The notes under the pieces: generated by a model
What the model was told of the DNA's origin: nothing
The model's database searches: none
Seen by the model: the letters and a program-made list of their open reading frames with translations, nothing else
Position numbers and translations under genes: made by a program
Part shown: piece after piece, positions 42,772 through 51,592 of the stretch
Layout of the letters: each line of letters opens with the position of its first letter
Numbering within the stretch: the stretch's first letter is position 1
Origin: UBA7430 sp002478765
GTDB taxonomy: Bacteria > Bacteroidota > Bacteroidia > Flavobacteriales > UBA7430
NCBI GenBank assembly: GCA_943789355.1
Contig: CALSTU010000003.1
Span: 186,001 to 250,000 of the forward strand
Direction: 5' to 3'
Length of the DNA: 64,000 bases

Positions 42772-44781
42772 ATGCAAACCGTCTCAAAAATCTTATTCTT
42801 ATGGATTCTTGGGATTGTTTTGTCGTCTCTCGTTCAAGCCTCCTTTACTCAATGGGTTTCGTTCCTTATTGTCTTTTCAATATTATTTACTTGGATTCAT
42901 GTCAAGTTCAGATTCATTTACTTAGAAAATTTACTTCTGGTACTTGTGCTCTTGTGTACCGTACAAATTTTAGATGGCGATTGTTTTGGTGTAGATAACG
43001 ATAGGCGTATTGGTAATGGCGAGTATAAAGTCTTGTTAAAGGTTATGGAGCGTTATGGAGATTCAGAACTTCAGTACAAGTACATTGTAAATTTGCAAGC
43101 AGTATTTTGTGATTCCTCAGTTTTAGTCAATGACGATTGCTTGTTGATGCAACAAAAAGGTCCTCGAAGTATTCATTTTTATCCAGGTGATCGTTTTTAT
43201 GCATCGGTATATGCAAAAGATTTCCCAAAGTCTAAGCATCCAGCCCTTTTTGACTTCGGGAAGTACTGGGCTTTAAAGGGAGTTGAGAAACGTTTATGGA
43301 TGAATGAAAAACCTTTAAAGATCATAGAGTATTCCAAAAGCTGGTATTATGTAATAAGAAGGAAACAAGCTTATTTGATTGAGTTGTTAGATCGTCAGCC
43401 CATCAGTGTTTCTACTCAGGAGATTTTGTCAGCATTGTTGTTAGGAGATAAGCGAGGAGTAAGTAATTCTTTAAGAGATAGGTTTTCAAACCTTGGTTTG
43501 TCACATATTTTAGCTTTAAGTGGTTTGCATATTGGTTTGATTTATGGGTTTTTCGCTTCTTTTTTTGGTTTCATTTTAAGGAGTAAGCCCAATTTGCAAT
43601 CCATGTGTTTGATTTTGATCATAGGACTCTATGCGATATTAACAGGAGCTAGTGCTTCTGTCATTCGTGCCTCTTTGATGTTTGTACTTTATGCATTGTG
43701 CTTGTTCTTAAATAGGAGGGCAAATCCTTTTAATATTGTATTTATGTCAGCACTTTTTTTACTCATTTACAATTCAAATTTGTTGTATGATATCGGTTTT
43801 CAGCTTTCTTATCTCGCTGTTCTAGGTATTTTATATTTCCATCGGGTTTTTAAGAATTCTTTTGATAAAATAGGCACTCTGAGGAAGTATGTTTTAGGAA
43901 TTGTTCTTATGACGGTTTCAGCTCAGTTAAGTACGGGAATACTTTCGATCTTTTATTTTAAATGTTTTTCAACCTCTTTTCTGTGGGCAAATTTGATTTT
44001 TTTACCCCTATTTACATTGCTTTTGTATTTCAGCGGGTTCTATTTATTGCAATTGCTACTTGGTATTCGATTGTCTTTTGTTGAACGTTTACTGGATTCT
44101 TATGTCGAAAGTGTTTTGACCTTCTTGACTTTTGTAGAGTCTCTTTCGTTTGCTCCATTACTTATTTATTTAACCTACGATGAGATGCTTTATTTTTATG
44201 GTCTGATCATTTTATTTTGTCTGGTTTTTCTTGAGAATAAATTCAATCTCTTGCGAGTACTTTATATGTATATCCTTTTGGGTACTTATTCGTATTACTT
44301 TGAGCGTGATGAAAATGTTAAAGAACTATTTGTTAATGCTTCCAAAAGTGCTTTGGTGATTTCTATTTCAGCGAATGAAGAGCAAGTTATTTTGACCAAT
44401 GATTTTAATTCTGTAGGGTATTTGTTGGGCGATTATTCGCTGATCAATAAAATAAACTGTGTGGATACTTTATCGTTGAATCCAAGCTATAAAAACAGTT
44501 TTATAAGCGTATTAGACTCGTATGTTTATTTTTTCGATCGTAAATTAATCATTGTCGAAGACCAAGAGATTGCTTCATTTACAATGAATGATGCTGATGT
44601 TGTAATTCTTCGATCCTATAGGGAGGATCTGTTCAGTGTCATGAATCAATTTTCACCTGAAGTTGTTTTATTAGATGCAAGGATGTCTTCAAATCATAGA
44701 TATCGAATGAAGGAATTAGGCTTAGCTCAAGACATTCAAATTATTGATTTGAAAGATGATGTGTATACCTTAAGTTTTTAG
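42772..44781 (+). CDS. comEC: ComEC/Rec2-family DNA-uptake membrane protein
   Basis: Inner-membrane channel that takes single-stranded DNA into the cytoplasm in natural transformation. The 669-residue protein has: N-terminal membrane helices and DUF4131-like part (1-200), then the competence domain (about 215-480) with the motifs ILSALLLGDKRGVSNSLRDR and GLSHILALSGLHIGLIYG, many membrane segments, and a C-terminal part of about 160 residues that shows no HxHxDH metallo-beta-lactamase motif. Many Bacteroidota ComEC lack that nuclease-like domain, so nuclease activity would have to come from another protein. Very AT-rich upstream, no clear promoter. Confidence 0.88.
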   Translation: MQTVSKILFLWILGIVLSSLVQASFTQWVSFLIVFSILFTWIHVKFRFIYLENLLLVLVLLCTVQILDGDCFGVDNDRRIGNGEYKVLLKVMERYGDSELQYKYIVNLQAVFCDSSVLVNDDCLLMQQKGPRSIHFYPGDRFYASVYAKDFPKSKHPALFDFGKYWALKGVEKRLWMNEKPLKIIEYSKSWYYVIRRKQAYLIELLDRQPISVSTQEILSALLLGDKRGVSNSLRDRFSNLGLSHILALSGLHIGLIYGFFASFFGFILRSKPNLQSMCLILIIGLYAILTGASASVIRASLMFVLYALCLFLNRRANPFNIVFMSALFLLIYNSNLLYDIGFQLSYLAVLGILYFHRVFKNSFDKIGTLRKYVLGIVLMTVSAQLSTGILSIFYFKCFSTSFLWANLIFLPLFTLLLYFSGFYLLQLLLGIRLSFVERLLDSYVESVLTFLTFVESLSFAPLLIYLTYDEMLYFYGLIILFCLVFLENKFNLLRVLYMYILLGTYSYYFERDENVKELFVNASKSALVISISANEEQVILTNDFNSVGYLLGDYSLINKINCVDTLSLNPSYKNSFISVLDSYVYFFDRKLIIVEDQEIASFTMNDADVVILRSYREDLFSVMNQFSPEVVLLDARMSSNHRYRMKELGLAQDIQIIDLKDDVYTLSF

Positions 44782-44789
44782 ATGACCTA

Positions 44790-45308
44790 TTATAGGTAGT
44801 AGTTTTGCCGTAACCATTCCCCTAAAACCACAGTAAGTGCATGGCTCACATTCATTGATTTATTATGACCCTTCATCGGTATATAAATCGATTTTTGACA
44901 TTGTTTTAGAATGAATTCGTCTAATCCAACTTTTTCATTTCCAACAAAGAAAGCCGTTTTATTTGGTAATTTTGTTTCATACAGGTCTGTGGATGTAACA
45001 GCCGTCTCTATGGCAATAAGATTATAGTCTTTTGGAACGTGTTGTCTCCAGTTCTCGAAGGTACAGAAATGCCATTCTACTGCATTATAGCTTGTTTGAG
45101 CTGTTTTTTTGATGTTTCTATTTCTGAACGAAGGTTCATCATTTATAAAAAGAACTTTTTCACAAGCCATATTATCAGCCAATCTCAATACATTTCCTAA
45201 GTTGTTTGGAGTATTCAGTTTCCAGCAAACAATAATCGGATGTTCTTGAGTTTTAGTACTTGTATTTTTCGATTTAAAAAAGGCTCTAGACTTAACGTAT
45301 TCATCCAT
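44790..45308 (-). CDS. SpoU/TrmH-family RNA 2'-O-methyltransferase
   Basis: SPOUT-class SAM-dependent methyltransferase acting on tRNA or rRNA; exact target unknown. The 172-residue protein has the three family motifs: NTPNNLGNVLRLADNMACEK (motif 1, with the N and R residues), FFVGNEKVGLDEFILKQC (motif 2, with GNE) and IPMKGHNKSMNVSHALTVVL (motif 3). It lacks the N-terminal RNA-binding domain seen in RlmB. Ends 8 bases from the convergent comEC stop. The csp terminator lies just upstream. Confidence 0.9.
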   Translation of the reverse strand: MDEYVKSRAFFKSKNTSTKTQEHPIIVCWKLNTPNNLGNVLRLADNMACEKVLFINDEPSFRNRNIKKTAQTSYNAVEWHFCTFENWRQHVPKDYNLIAIETAVTSTDLYETKLPNKTAFFVGNEKVGLDEFILKQCQKSIYIPMKGHNKSMNVSHALTVVLGEWLRQNYYL

Positions 45309-45351
45309 ATGACGAATATAGGGTAAAACATAGGTTTGGAGGGTATAGTAA

Positions 45352-45384
45352 CAAAAAAAGCCTGTCGGTTAGACAGGCTTTATA
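45352..45384 (-). terminator. Intrinsic terminator after the csp pair
   Basis: Minus strand: eight-pair stem AGCCTGTC/GACAGGCT with five-base loop, followed by seven T. It lies 26 bases after the stop of the second csp gene. Confidence 0.88.
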
Positions 45385-45409
45385 AGTGTTTCAAAGAAAA
45401 AGGGTTCTG

Positions 45410-45601
45410 TTAAACGGTCTTAACGTTTACAGCATTTAAACCTTTTCTTCCTTCTTGCAATTCGAATTCAACAGCGTCACCTTCATTAATTTCATCAATT
45501 AATCCAGTTACGTGTACGAAGTATTCTGTCTTAGACTCTTCGTCTACAATAAATCCAAAACCTTTGGACTCATTGAAAAATTTTACTGATCCTTTGTTCA
45601 T
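45410..45601 (-). CDS. csp: Cold-shock protein, copy B
   Basis: 63-residue cold-shock domain protein (single OB fold), an RNA chaperone that melts mRNA structure. RNP1 is KGFGFIV (residues 13-19) and RNP2 is EYFVHVTG (26-33, FVHV in place of FVHF); ends AVNVKTV. It differs from copy A at only two residues (Ser5 for Thr, Val63 for Ala) although many codons differ silently. Starts 10 bases after copy A, so both are on one mRNA. Usual length is 65-70. Confidence 0.96.
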   Translation of the reverse strand: MNKGSVKFFNESKGFGFIVDEESKTEYFVHVTGLIDEINEGDAVEFELQEGRKGLNAVNVKTV

Positions 45602-45611
45602 AGTAGTAAGA

Positions 45612-45803
45612 TTATGCCGTTTTAACGTTTACAGCGTTTAAACCTTTTCTACCTTCTTGCAATTCGAATTCTACTGCATCACCTTCGTTAATCTCGTCGA
45701 TTAATCCTGTTACGTGCACGAAGTATTCTGTTTTTGATTCTTCGTCAACAATAAATCCAAAACCTTTAGACTCATTGAAGAACTTTACTGTTCCTTTGTT
45801 CAT
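45612..45803 (-). CDS. csp: Cold-shock protein, copy A
   Basis: First of two tandem 63-residue cold-shock domain proteins. Same RNP motifs as copy B (KGFGFIV and EYFVHVTG), N-terminus MNKGTVKFFNESKG, ends NVKTA. Promoter box 25 bases upstream; no long 5' leader typical of E. coli cspA is possible within the 94-base gap to rluF. Any cold induction is unproven from sequence. Confidence 0.96.
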   Translation of the reverse strand: MNKGTVKFFNESKGFGFIVDEESKTEYFVHVTGLIDEINEGDAVEFELQEGRKGLNAVNVKTA

Positions 45804-45828
45804 AGTGTAATTTGTAAATTTTAAAAAG

Positions 45829-45836
45829 CAAAGATA
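45829..45836 (-). promoter_or_regulatory. -7 promoter box for the csp pair
   Basis: TATCTTTG on the minus strand, ending 25 bases before the ATG of copy A; matches TAnnTTTG. Confidence 0.55.
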
Positions 45837-45897
45837 GTCTTATATATTGAATATACAGGTTTTCGTTTGAATTTATTGCACTACCTTGAATACCTTA

Positions 45898-46638
45898 TCA
45901 AAAGTCGGAGTCAAAGGTCTTGTGAGAGCTGGCAACTAAATTATTGATTTCTTGCAATTCTTGATCTGTTATATCTCTCCACTCACCATAGGGTATATCT
46001 AGATTGATATTCATGATGCGTATTCTTTTGAGTTTATATACCTCGTAGTTCAGATAGTCACACATTTTACGTATTTGTCTGTTTAATCCCTGCGTTAATG
46101 TGATTCTAAAATAGAACTTATCAATTTGTTCGACTTTGCATTTTCTAGTGATGCTATCCATGATGGGAATTCCATTTCCCATTTGTTCGATGAATTTTTT
46201 AGTAATGGGCTTATTGACTCTTACCTCATAGACTTTTTCATGATTGTTTCTGGCTCTCAGTATTTTATTGACAATGTCTCCATCACTAGTAAGTAGGATC
46301 AAACCCTCACTTGGTTTGTCCAATCTTCCAATGGGGAATATACGTTTTGGATGCCCTATGTAGTCAACAATATTATCTTTCTCGGCTTTTATGTCAGTAG
46401 TACAAACGATTCCTCTGGGTTTGTTTAAGGCGATGTAGACGTGTTTTTCTTCGGGGGTTTCAACTAAGATTCCATCAACATATACCTTATCCTCAGAAGT
46501 GATTTTGGTTCCTTTTTCGGGGACTTCACCATTTACGGTAACGCGACCTTCTTCAATGAGTTTGTCGGCACCTCTTCGAGAACAGTAGCCTACTTCGCTG
46601 AGATATTTGTTGATTCGTTTAAGTTGAACGTCTTCCAT
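45898..46638 (-). CDS. rluF: 23S rRNA pseudouridine synthase, RluF type
   Basis: Makes pseudouridine in 23S rRNA (family target U2604). The 246-residue protein has an N-terminal S4 RNA-binding domain (RINKYLSEVGYCSRRGADKLI), then the RsuA/RluB/E/F catalytic domain: KPRGIVCTTD, the catalytic Asp in FPIGRLDKPSEGLILLTSDG, KVYEVRVNKPI and TQGLNRQIRKMCDYLNYEV, plus the RLKRIRIM-like end (LKRIRIMNINL). RluB or RsuA is the alternative; the QGLNRQIRKMCDYL form fits RluF. Follows the DEAD-box gene by 41 bases, likely one RNA-maturation transcript. Confidence 0.88.
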   Translation of the reverse strand: MEDVQLKRINKYLSEVGYCSRRGADKLIEEGRVTVNGEVPEKGTKITSEDKVYVDGILVETPEEKHVYIALNKPRGIVCTTDIKAEKDNIVDYIGHPKRIFPIGRLDKPSEGLILLTSDGDIVNKILRARNNHEKVYEVRVNKPITKKFIEQMGNGIPIMDSITRKCKVEQIDKFYFRITLTQGLNRQIRKMCDYLNYEVYKLKRIRIMNINLDIPYGEWRDITDQELQEINNLVASSHKTFDSDF

Positions 46639-46679
46639 ATTTGCAATTTATTGACTGTTTTGATCTGTCGAATGCCGCT

Positions 46680-47990
46680 TTAGATGATGCGAATCCGGAC
46701 CTTTTTCTTTTTTAATTTTATGTTGTTTAGCTTTTTGATGAGGTTGTCGGCTTTCTCTGAAGGGACCGAAACAAAGGCACAATCTTGCTTTAGTTCTATA
46801 GTTCCTAATTCGTCTCCTATAAGTCCACCTTGTTTAAAAAATAAACCAGCAATGTCACTTTTTGAAATTTTATCTTTTCGACCACCAGAAATGAATAGAG
46901 TAGATTTTCTGGTTGTTTCGGGAGGTAAAACTTTGGTTAGCTGTTCTTCTTTTAAATTATTGATGAATTCCGGTAATTTTTCTTCTTTCCAATGAAGTAC
47001 ATAAGCTGTTCCCTGTTTATTCATTCTAGCAGTCCGACCATTTCTGTGAGTGAATTCTTGAGCACGCATTGGAAGGTGGTAATGGATGATGAATTTTATT
47101 TCAGGCACATCTATTCCGCGTGCGGCTAAATCGGTAGCAATGATAAGCTGATGCGTTCCATTACGAAATTTAATGAGCGCTCGCTCTCGATCCTTTTGCT
47201 CCATTCCACCATAAAAAGAGCCGTGATTGATGTTGTTAGCTGTCAAGTGCTCACTCACTCGTTGAATGGATTCTTTGAAATTACAAAAGATGATTCCAGG
47301 TTGGTTGCCAAGATGATCGATTGTTTGAACCAGAGTCTCTAATTTATCTTTTGAGGGAGAAATGATTGATTTTATTTTCAGTTGAGATTCTCCTTCTTTT
47401 AAATAATTTACATACGCTGGGTTTGTAAGTCCTACGAACTTAGGAACCCTTACCTTTTGTGTCGCCGAGGTGAGTATTTTCTTTTTGACCCTTGGTATTG
47501 ACGAGCAAATATCGGTCATTTCTGTTTCGAAACCGACTTCTAAAGATTTGTCAAATTCATCCAGAACCAGCGTCTTAATATTTGAGGTCGAAAACGTATT
47601 TCTTCGAATATGATCAGAGATTCTTCCTGGAGTTCCTACTAGAATAGCTGGGCGGTGTTTTAAGTCCATTTTGTCTTTTGAAAACAATCGTCCCCCATAA
47701 ACCACAGAAGTTTTGAAGCCAGAACCCATTTCCCGAAGAACTTGTTCGATTTGTATGGCCAATTCTCTTGAAGGAGCAACAATTAAAGCTTGAACTTCAA
47801 GACCTAAAGGATCCAGTTCATCAATGATAGGTAATAAGAAAGCGAGAGTTTTCCCTGTCCCAGTAGGGGATAGTAGAACAATATCTGTACAGGATTTTAT
47901 TGCTAGTTGAGCTTCTTCCTGCATAGGGTTTAATTTTTCTATACCTAGCTTGTTAAGAATGCTCTTTTGATTTTTTAAGGCTTGTGACAT
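46680..47990 (-). CDS. DEAD-box-type RNA helicase with DbpA-like RNA-binding end (DEFD variant)
   Basis: ATP-dependent RNA helicase, 436 residues. Motifs: Q-motif PMQEEAQLAI, Walker A SPTGTGKT, PSRELAIQI, TPGR, motif II DEFD instead of DEAD, motif III SATQ, then the second RecA domain with FRNGTHQLIIATDLAARGID and HRNGRTARM. The last 75 residues form a DbpA-type RNA-recognition domain (STLFISGGRKDKISKSDIAG; SVPSEKADNLIKKLN). DbpA of E. coli works on 23S rRNA hairpin 92, so a large-subunit assembly role is likely. Phe for Ala in motif II is the odd point. Placed upstream of rluF on the same strand. Confidence 0.88.
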   Translation of the reverse strand: MSQALKNQKSILNKLGIEKLNPMQEEAQLAIKSCTDIVLLSPTGTGKTLAFLLPIIDELDPLGLEVQALIVAPSRELAIQIEQVLREMGSGFKTSVVYGGRLFSKDKMDLKHRPAILVGTPGRISDHIRRNTFSTSNIKTLVLDEFDKSLEVGFETEMTDICSSIPRVKKKILTSATQKVRVPKFVGLTNPAYVNYLKEGESQLKIKSIISPSKDKLETLVQTIDHLGNQPGIIFCNFKESIQRVSEHLTANNINHGSFYGGMEQKDRERALIKFRNGTHQLIIATDLAARGIDVPEIKFIIHYHLPMRAQEFTHRNGRTARMNKQGTAYVLHWKEEKLPEFINNLKEEQLTKVLPPETTRKSTLFISGGRKDKISKSDIAGLFFKQGGLIGDELGTIELKQDCAFVSVPSEKADNLIKKLNNIKLKKKKVRIRII

Positions 47991-48026
47991 GACGTAAATA
48001 TACTTTAATTCATTTTTTTGTCTAGC

Positions 48027-48058
48027 AAAAAAAAATCTCTTCTTTAAGAAGAGATTTT
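48027..48058 (-). terminator. Intrinsic terminator after slyD
   Basis: Minus strand: ten-pair stem AAATCTCTTC/GAAGAGATTT with loop TTAAA, followed by a run of T. Separates slyD from the DEAD-box gene, which would need its own promoter close to its ATG. Confidence 0.85.
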
Positions 48059-48074
48059 GATATTCTTTATCAGA

Positions 48075-48578
48075 TTAGTGTTCTTGTCCACCTGGGCCGT
48101 GCACGTGTCCGTGTTCGAGTTCTTCTTTTGTAGCTTCTCTGATTTCAACTACAGATCCTGTGAAGTGAAGATCTTGATCAGCCAATGGATGGTTAACATC
48201 CATGGTAACAGATTCTTCATTTATTGAAACTACTTTTGCAGGAACAACTTGACCGTTTTGATCTTGAAGTGGAAGTACGTTGTCAACAGCAACTTCTTTA
48301 ATGAGTTCGCCATCTTGCTTGAACATGTCATGAGGCAGTTCAATAATAGCTTCTTCATTTCTTGTGCCGTATGCATTTTCGGCCTTGATTCCGAATGAAA
48401 ATGTCTCGCCTATGTTCAAATCAATGACTTGAGCTTCGAATTCAGGAATCATTTGTTTGACACCAGATAAAAATACCAAAGGTTCTTTGCCTTCCGTAGT
48501 TTCTATCATTTCTCCTTCCGCATGGTCTCTAAATAGCTTGTAATCTAGAGATACTACTTTGTGTTTTACTTCACTCAT
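48075..48578 (-). CDS. slyD: FKBP-type peptidyl-prolyl isomerase, SlyD-like
   Basis: Proline isomerase and chaperone. The 167-residue protein has VVSLDYKLFRDHAEGEMIE, the FKBP core PLVFLSGVKQMIPEFEAQV, an IF chaperone insertion (about residues 70-125) and the LADQDLHFTGSVVEIREATKEEL end; a short His-rich tail (HGHVHGPGGQEH) may bind nickel or zinc. Start at 48578 is preferred over the upstream ATG at 48599, because a TAnnTTTG box at 48597-48604 overlaps the longer form. Single-gene transcript with terminator. Confidence 0.93.
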   Translation of the reverse strand: MSEVKHKVVSLDYKLFRDHAEGEMIETTEGKEPLVFLSGVKQMIPEFEAQVIDLNIGETFSFGIKAENAYGTRNEEAIIELPHDMFKQDGELIKEVAVDNVLPLQDQNGQVVPAKVVSINEESVTMDVNHPLADQDLHFTGSVVEIREATKEELEHGHVHGPGGQEH

Positions 48579-48596
48579 GTGATTAAAAATTTTTTG

Positions 48597-48604
48597 CAAA
48601 AATA
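48597..48604 (-). promoter_or_regulatory. -7 promoter box for slyD
   Basis: TATTTTTG on the minus strand, ending 18 bases before the ATG at 48578. Decides the start of slyD. Confidence 0.55.
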
Positions 48605-48727
48605 AACTTAATAATATACCTGCAGTACTAAATAGGGAGATAATTATCTGTGTTTTGTAGGTAACAGAGTATCTGCAGAAATTATAAAATCTCTTGTGCT
48701 GCTTATTAAGAATTGATTGATGATTAT

Positions 48728-50536
48728 TTATCCGATGGTTAAATGTGCATTTGGATACTGGTAATTGTGTGACTTCATTTTACTACTCAGAGCAAAAGCG
48801 AGAGTAAGTGTACCAATTCTTCCCACAAACATACAAATCATGATGATGATTTTACCAAAGGTTGAAAGCTCAGATGTTATTCCTGTTGAAAGACCTACGG
48901 TAGAGAATGCTGAAACTGCTTCGAAGGCGATAGGCATTAAGCCTTTATCTCCATCACTGATACTTAGAATGAAAATGGCTAAAAATATGGCGGACGAAGA
49001 GAATAGAAATATGGTGAATGCCTTGTGAAGTAGCTCTGGAGATATGGTCCGCTTACCGATTTCAATTCTTTTTTGTCCTCTAATTGTATTTATTGCAGAG
49101 TAAATAATTAAGGTAAATGTTGATGTTTTCACTCCTCCACCAAAAGAGCCTGGAGCCCCACCAATGAACATTAGAAAGATAAATATAATTAGCATGGGTG
49201 TTCCAACCCTAGAAATGTCTATCGTATTAAATCCTGCTGTCCTAGAGATGGATTGAAAGAAAGAAGTAATCAGTTGACCATCAAGTTTCATCCCATTTAA
49301 TGTGTTTTGTTGTTCTAGAAAATAGAACGATAACATACCAAAAGCGAGAAGAAATAGAGAGGTATAGAAAGAGATTCTTGTACTCAACTTCAGTCCCAGC
49401 CAAGGAGTCATTATTGTTTTTTTAATTCGATTAAAGTTTACCAAATCTTCGATCACGGGGAAACCAATAGCTCCCAACAGGATTAATAACCCAACAACCA
49501 TGTGTAAGTTGTATGAGTTTTGAAGTAATGGATTGTTCAGTCCATCTGTGAACAATGTGAAACCAGCGTTGTTGAATGCGGAAACAGAATGAAATATGGA
49601 ATAAAAAAGTTGCTCCTCAATGTGTTGGAATTTTATTTGAGGGTTCCATGTGAAGTATATAAGTACAATACCTATTAATTCGATAAAGAAACTAAACAAG
49701 AAAATTTTTCTCAAAAGACCTTTTCCGCTTAACAAAGATTCGGAACTGAAGTTTTCTTGCAGCATGGTTTGGTGTTTTATCCCCAAACCTTTTTTAGAGA
49801 ATATCGCAAATAATGTGGCAAAAGAGATGATGTTAAGGCCTCCCAATTGGATTAGTATCATCAAAACGATATGCCCTTTTTGTGTGAAATAAGTAGCGGT
49901 ATCGACCACGATTAATCCAGTGACGCAGCAAGCACTTATCGATGTGAATAGTGCATCGAAAAAAGGCATCATATGGACTTCTTTGGTCATCTCAGGCATC
50001 ATTAGTAAGCTAGCTCCGATTACAATGAGTAAGATGAAAGAGAGAATTAGTAGCCTCGGAGGATTTACTTTTAAGAAGGATAGTTTGGGACTTGCTTTAC
50101 CGAGTCCAATTCCTACCAAAACAAAAAAGTAGCATTGAATGAACAACATGTAAAAGTTTTCCAGATGAAATAACTCTATTTCGTTTCCTATATAAATCAG
50201 CAGCGAATCATCAAAAATAAATCGTGAAACAGCATTGATGAGTATTAAAAAAAGTAACATACCTTCAAACCACGATTCTCGAATTAACTTAAAGGGTTCA
50301 TAGGAATACAGGATATCAATGAGATACTTGAGGATGTAAAAGCCAAAACTAGCTTTTATAAAGATGATGATCCAGTTTTTGATTTCTGTGTTTGGGTCAA
50401 ATCCAAATTGATAAACCAGCAGTGATAAGATAAGTGTGGCCGTAACAAAACTACCAACTTTGAAAAGATTCAAAACGTATTCTTTACTGTCGTAAAGTGC
50501 CAGGTTAATTTTTTCTCGTATGGATCTGATCGACAT
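48728..50536 (-). CDS. trkH: TrkH/KtrB-family potassium uptake protein
   Basis: Membrane subunit of a Trk/Ktr potassium transporter. The 602-residue protein carries extra N-terminal membrane segments (about 1-150) before the TrkH core. The P-loop-like selectivity segments are seen as DALFTSISACCVTGLIVVDT, SIFHSVSAFNNAGFTLFTDG, SISRTAGFNTIDISRVGTP and EAVSAFSTVGLSTGI, with GAPGSFGGGVKTSTF between. No TrkA/KtrA gene is adjacent. It starts 15 bases after the heptose kinase gene, so is likely co-transcribed with it. Confidence 0.92.
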   Translation of the reverse strand: MSIRSIREKINLALYDSKEYVLNLFKVGSFVTATLILSLLVYQFGFDPNTEIKNWIIIFIKASFGFYILKYLIDILYSYEPFKLIRESWFEGMLLFLILINAVSRFIFDDSLLIYIGNEIELFHLENFYMLFIQCYFFVLVGIGLGKASPKLSFLKVNPPRLLILSFILLIVIGASLLMMPEMTKEVHMMPFFDALFTSISACCVTGLIVVDTATYFTQKGHIVLMILIQLGGLNIISFATLFAIFSKKGLGIKHQTMLQENFSSESLLSGKGLLRKIFLFSFFIELIGIVLIYFTWNPQIKFQHIEEQLFYSIFHSVSAFNNAGFTLFTDGLNNPLLQNSYNLHMVVGLLILLGAIGFPVIEDLVNFNRIKKTIMTPWLGLKLSTRISFYTSLFLLAFGMLSFYFLEQQNTLNGMKLDGQLITSFFQSISRTAGFNTIDISRVGTPMLIIFIFLMFIGGAPGSFGGGVKTSTFTLIIYSAINTIRGQKRIEIGKRTISPELLHKAFTIFLFSSSAIFLAIFILSISDGDKGLMPIAFEAVSAFSTVGLSTGITSELSTFGKIIIMICMFVGRIGTLTLAFALSSKMKSHNYQYPNAHLTIG

Positions 50537-50551
50537 ACTAATGTTTGTTTG

Positions 50552-51523
50552 TTATTGGAGACTTACTTTTAATAAATCTTCTTTCCGTATGGGTACTACT
50601 CCAACTTTTTCACACACCAAGCCACCAGCTAAGTTAGCAATTCTCATTAAAAGTTCACTTTCTAGTTTGCAAGCAAGTGCTAGTGCCGCAACAGAAACAA
50701 CGGTATCACCCGCACCCGAAACATCAATAATGGTTCTTTGGTGTGCTTTTTCTCTAAAGATATTGTCTTCGTTTTGAAAGTAAATACCGAATTCAGATAG
50801 AGTTAGTAGGACACCTTTGGCTTGGAGCTTTGTTCTGAGAATTTCAACATATTTCGATAGGTCTGATTCTGATTTTACGTCAAACTCTACGTCCATACCC
50901 TCTTTAATTTCTTTCAGGTTGGGTTTAAATATATCGACTCCTTTGTAGGCGAAAAAGTTTTTCTTTTTCGGGTCTACAATGGTGGGAATGTTTTTTTTTG
51001 TGGCACATTGTATCGCATCTTTTATGAGTTTTTCACTCAGAAGCCCTTTGTTGTAGTCTTCGAAGATGATGACGTCAAAATGATCATTTAGAATCATGTT
51101 TTTTAGACCTTTGATGATTTTTTCATCCTGTACCATGGATACTTCTTCCTCATCAACTCTTAAAACATGTTTGTTGTCACTAATGATTCTAGTTTTGACG
51201 GTTGTATTTCGATCGGATATTCTTTGAATTCCTTCAGTTGAAAGATTCTGTTCCTTCATGAGTTTAAGAAATAAATCTCCGTAATGATCACTTCCGATGC
51301 TACTGAAAAGGATTGGGGTAGCTCCAAGGGATTGAATGTTAAGCGCTACATTGGCTGCTCCACCCAGTCTGCTTTCTCGTTTGTTTATTTCAACAATAGG
51401 TACTGGCGCTTCCGGAGACATCCGATTTACCTCGCCCCACATGTAAGCATCAATCATGGCGTCTCCCACAACCAATACTCGTTTTGATTCAAATTGATTT
51501 AAAATGTCAGCTATAGAACTCAT
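50552..51523 (-). CDS. rfaE1: D-glycero-beta-D-manno-heptose-7-phosphate kinase (RfaE domain I)
   Basis: PfkB-family sugar kinase that phosphorylates heptose-7-phosphate at position 1 for ADP-heptose and LPS core. The 323-residue protein opens VLVVGDAMIDAYMWGEVNRM, SPEAPVPIVE, RLGGAANVALNIQSLG, and has the catalytic C-terminal segment DVSGAGDTVVSVAAL with the GAGD Asp. The nucleotidyltransferase half (RfaE2/HldC) is not fused and not nearby. Other PfkB substrates are possible, but the SPEAPVPI signature is specific for the RfaE group. Confidence 0.9.
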   Translation of the reverse strand: MSSIADILNQFESKRVLVVGDAMIDAYMWGEVNRMSPEAPVPIVEINKRESRLGGAANVALNIQSLGATPILFSSIGSDHYGDLFLKLMKEQNLSTEGIQRISDRNTTVKTRIISDNKHVLRVDEEEVSMVQDEKIIKGLKNMILNDHFDVIIFEDYNKGLLSEKLIKDAIQCATKKNIPTIVDPKKKNFFAYKGVDIFKPNLKEIKEGMDVEFDVKSESDLSKYVEILRTKLQAKGVLLTLSEFGIYFQNEDNIFREKAHQRTIIDVSGAGDTVVSVAALALACKLESELLMRIANLAGGLVCEKVGVVPIRKEDLLKVSLQ

Positions 51524-51592
51524 AGATGTTATTTGTGTCCAGAATTAATCAAACATTCCACGATGTGTAGATGCTTACAGATACAAATGAAC

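Larger units (their letters stand above)
45410..45803 (-). repeat. Tandem gene duplication (two csp copies)
   Basis: Two 192-base units, 45612-45803 and 45410-45601, separated by 10 bases. Proteins are 61/63 identical; DNA differs at many third positions, so the copies have been kept by selection at the protein level or partly converted. Confidence 0.9.

Noticed and set aside
44785..44797. Small palindrome ACCTATTATAGGT between comEC and the SpoU gene
   Set aside because: Five-pair stem with a three-base loop and no T tract; too weak to call a terminator.
45804..45897. Long structured cold-shock leader upstream of csp
   Set aside because: The gap to rluF is only 94 bases and the promoter box is 25 bases before the ATG, leaving no room for a cspA-type leader.
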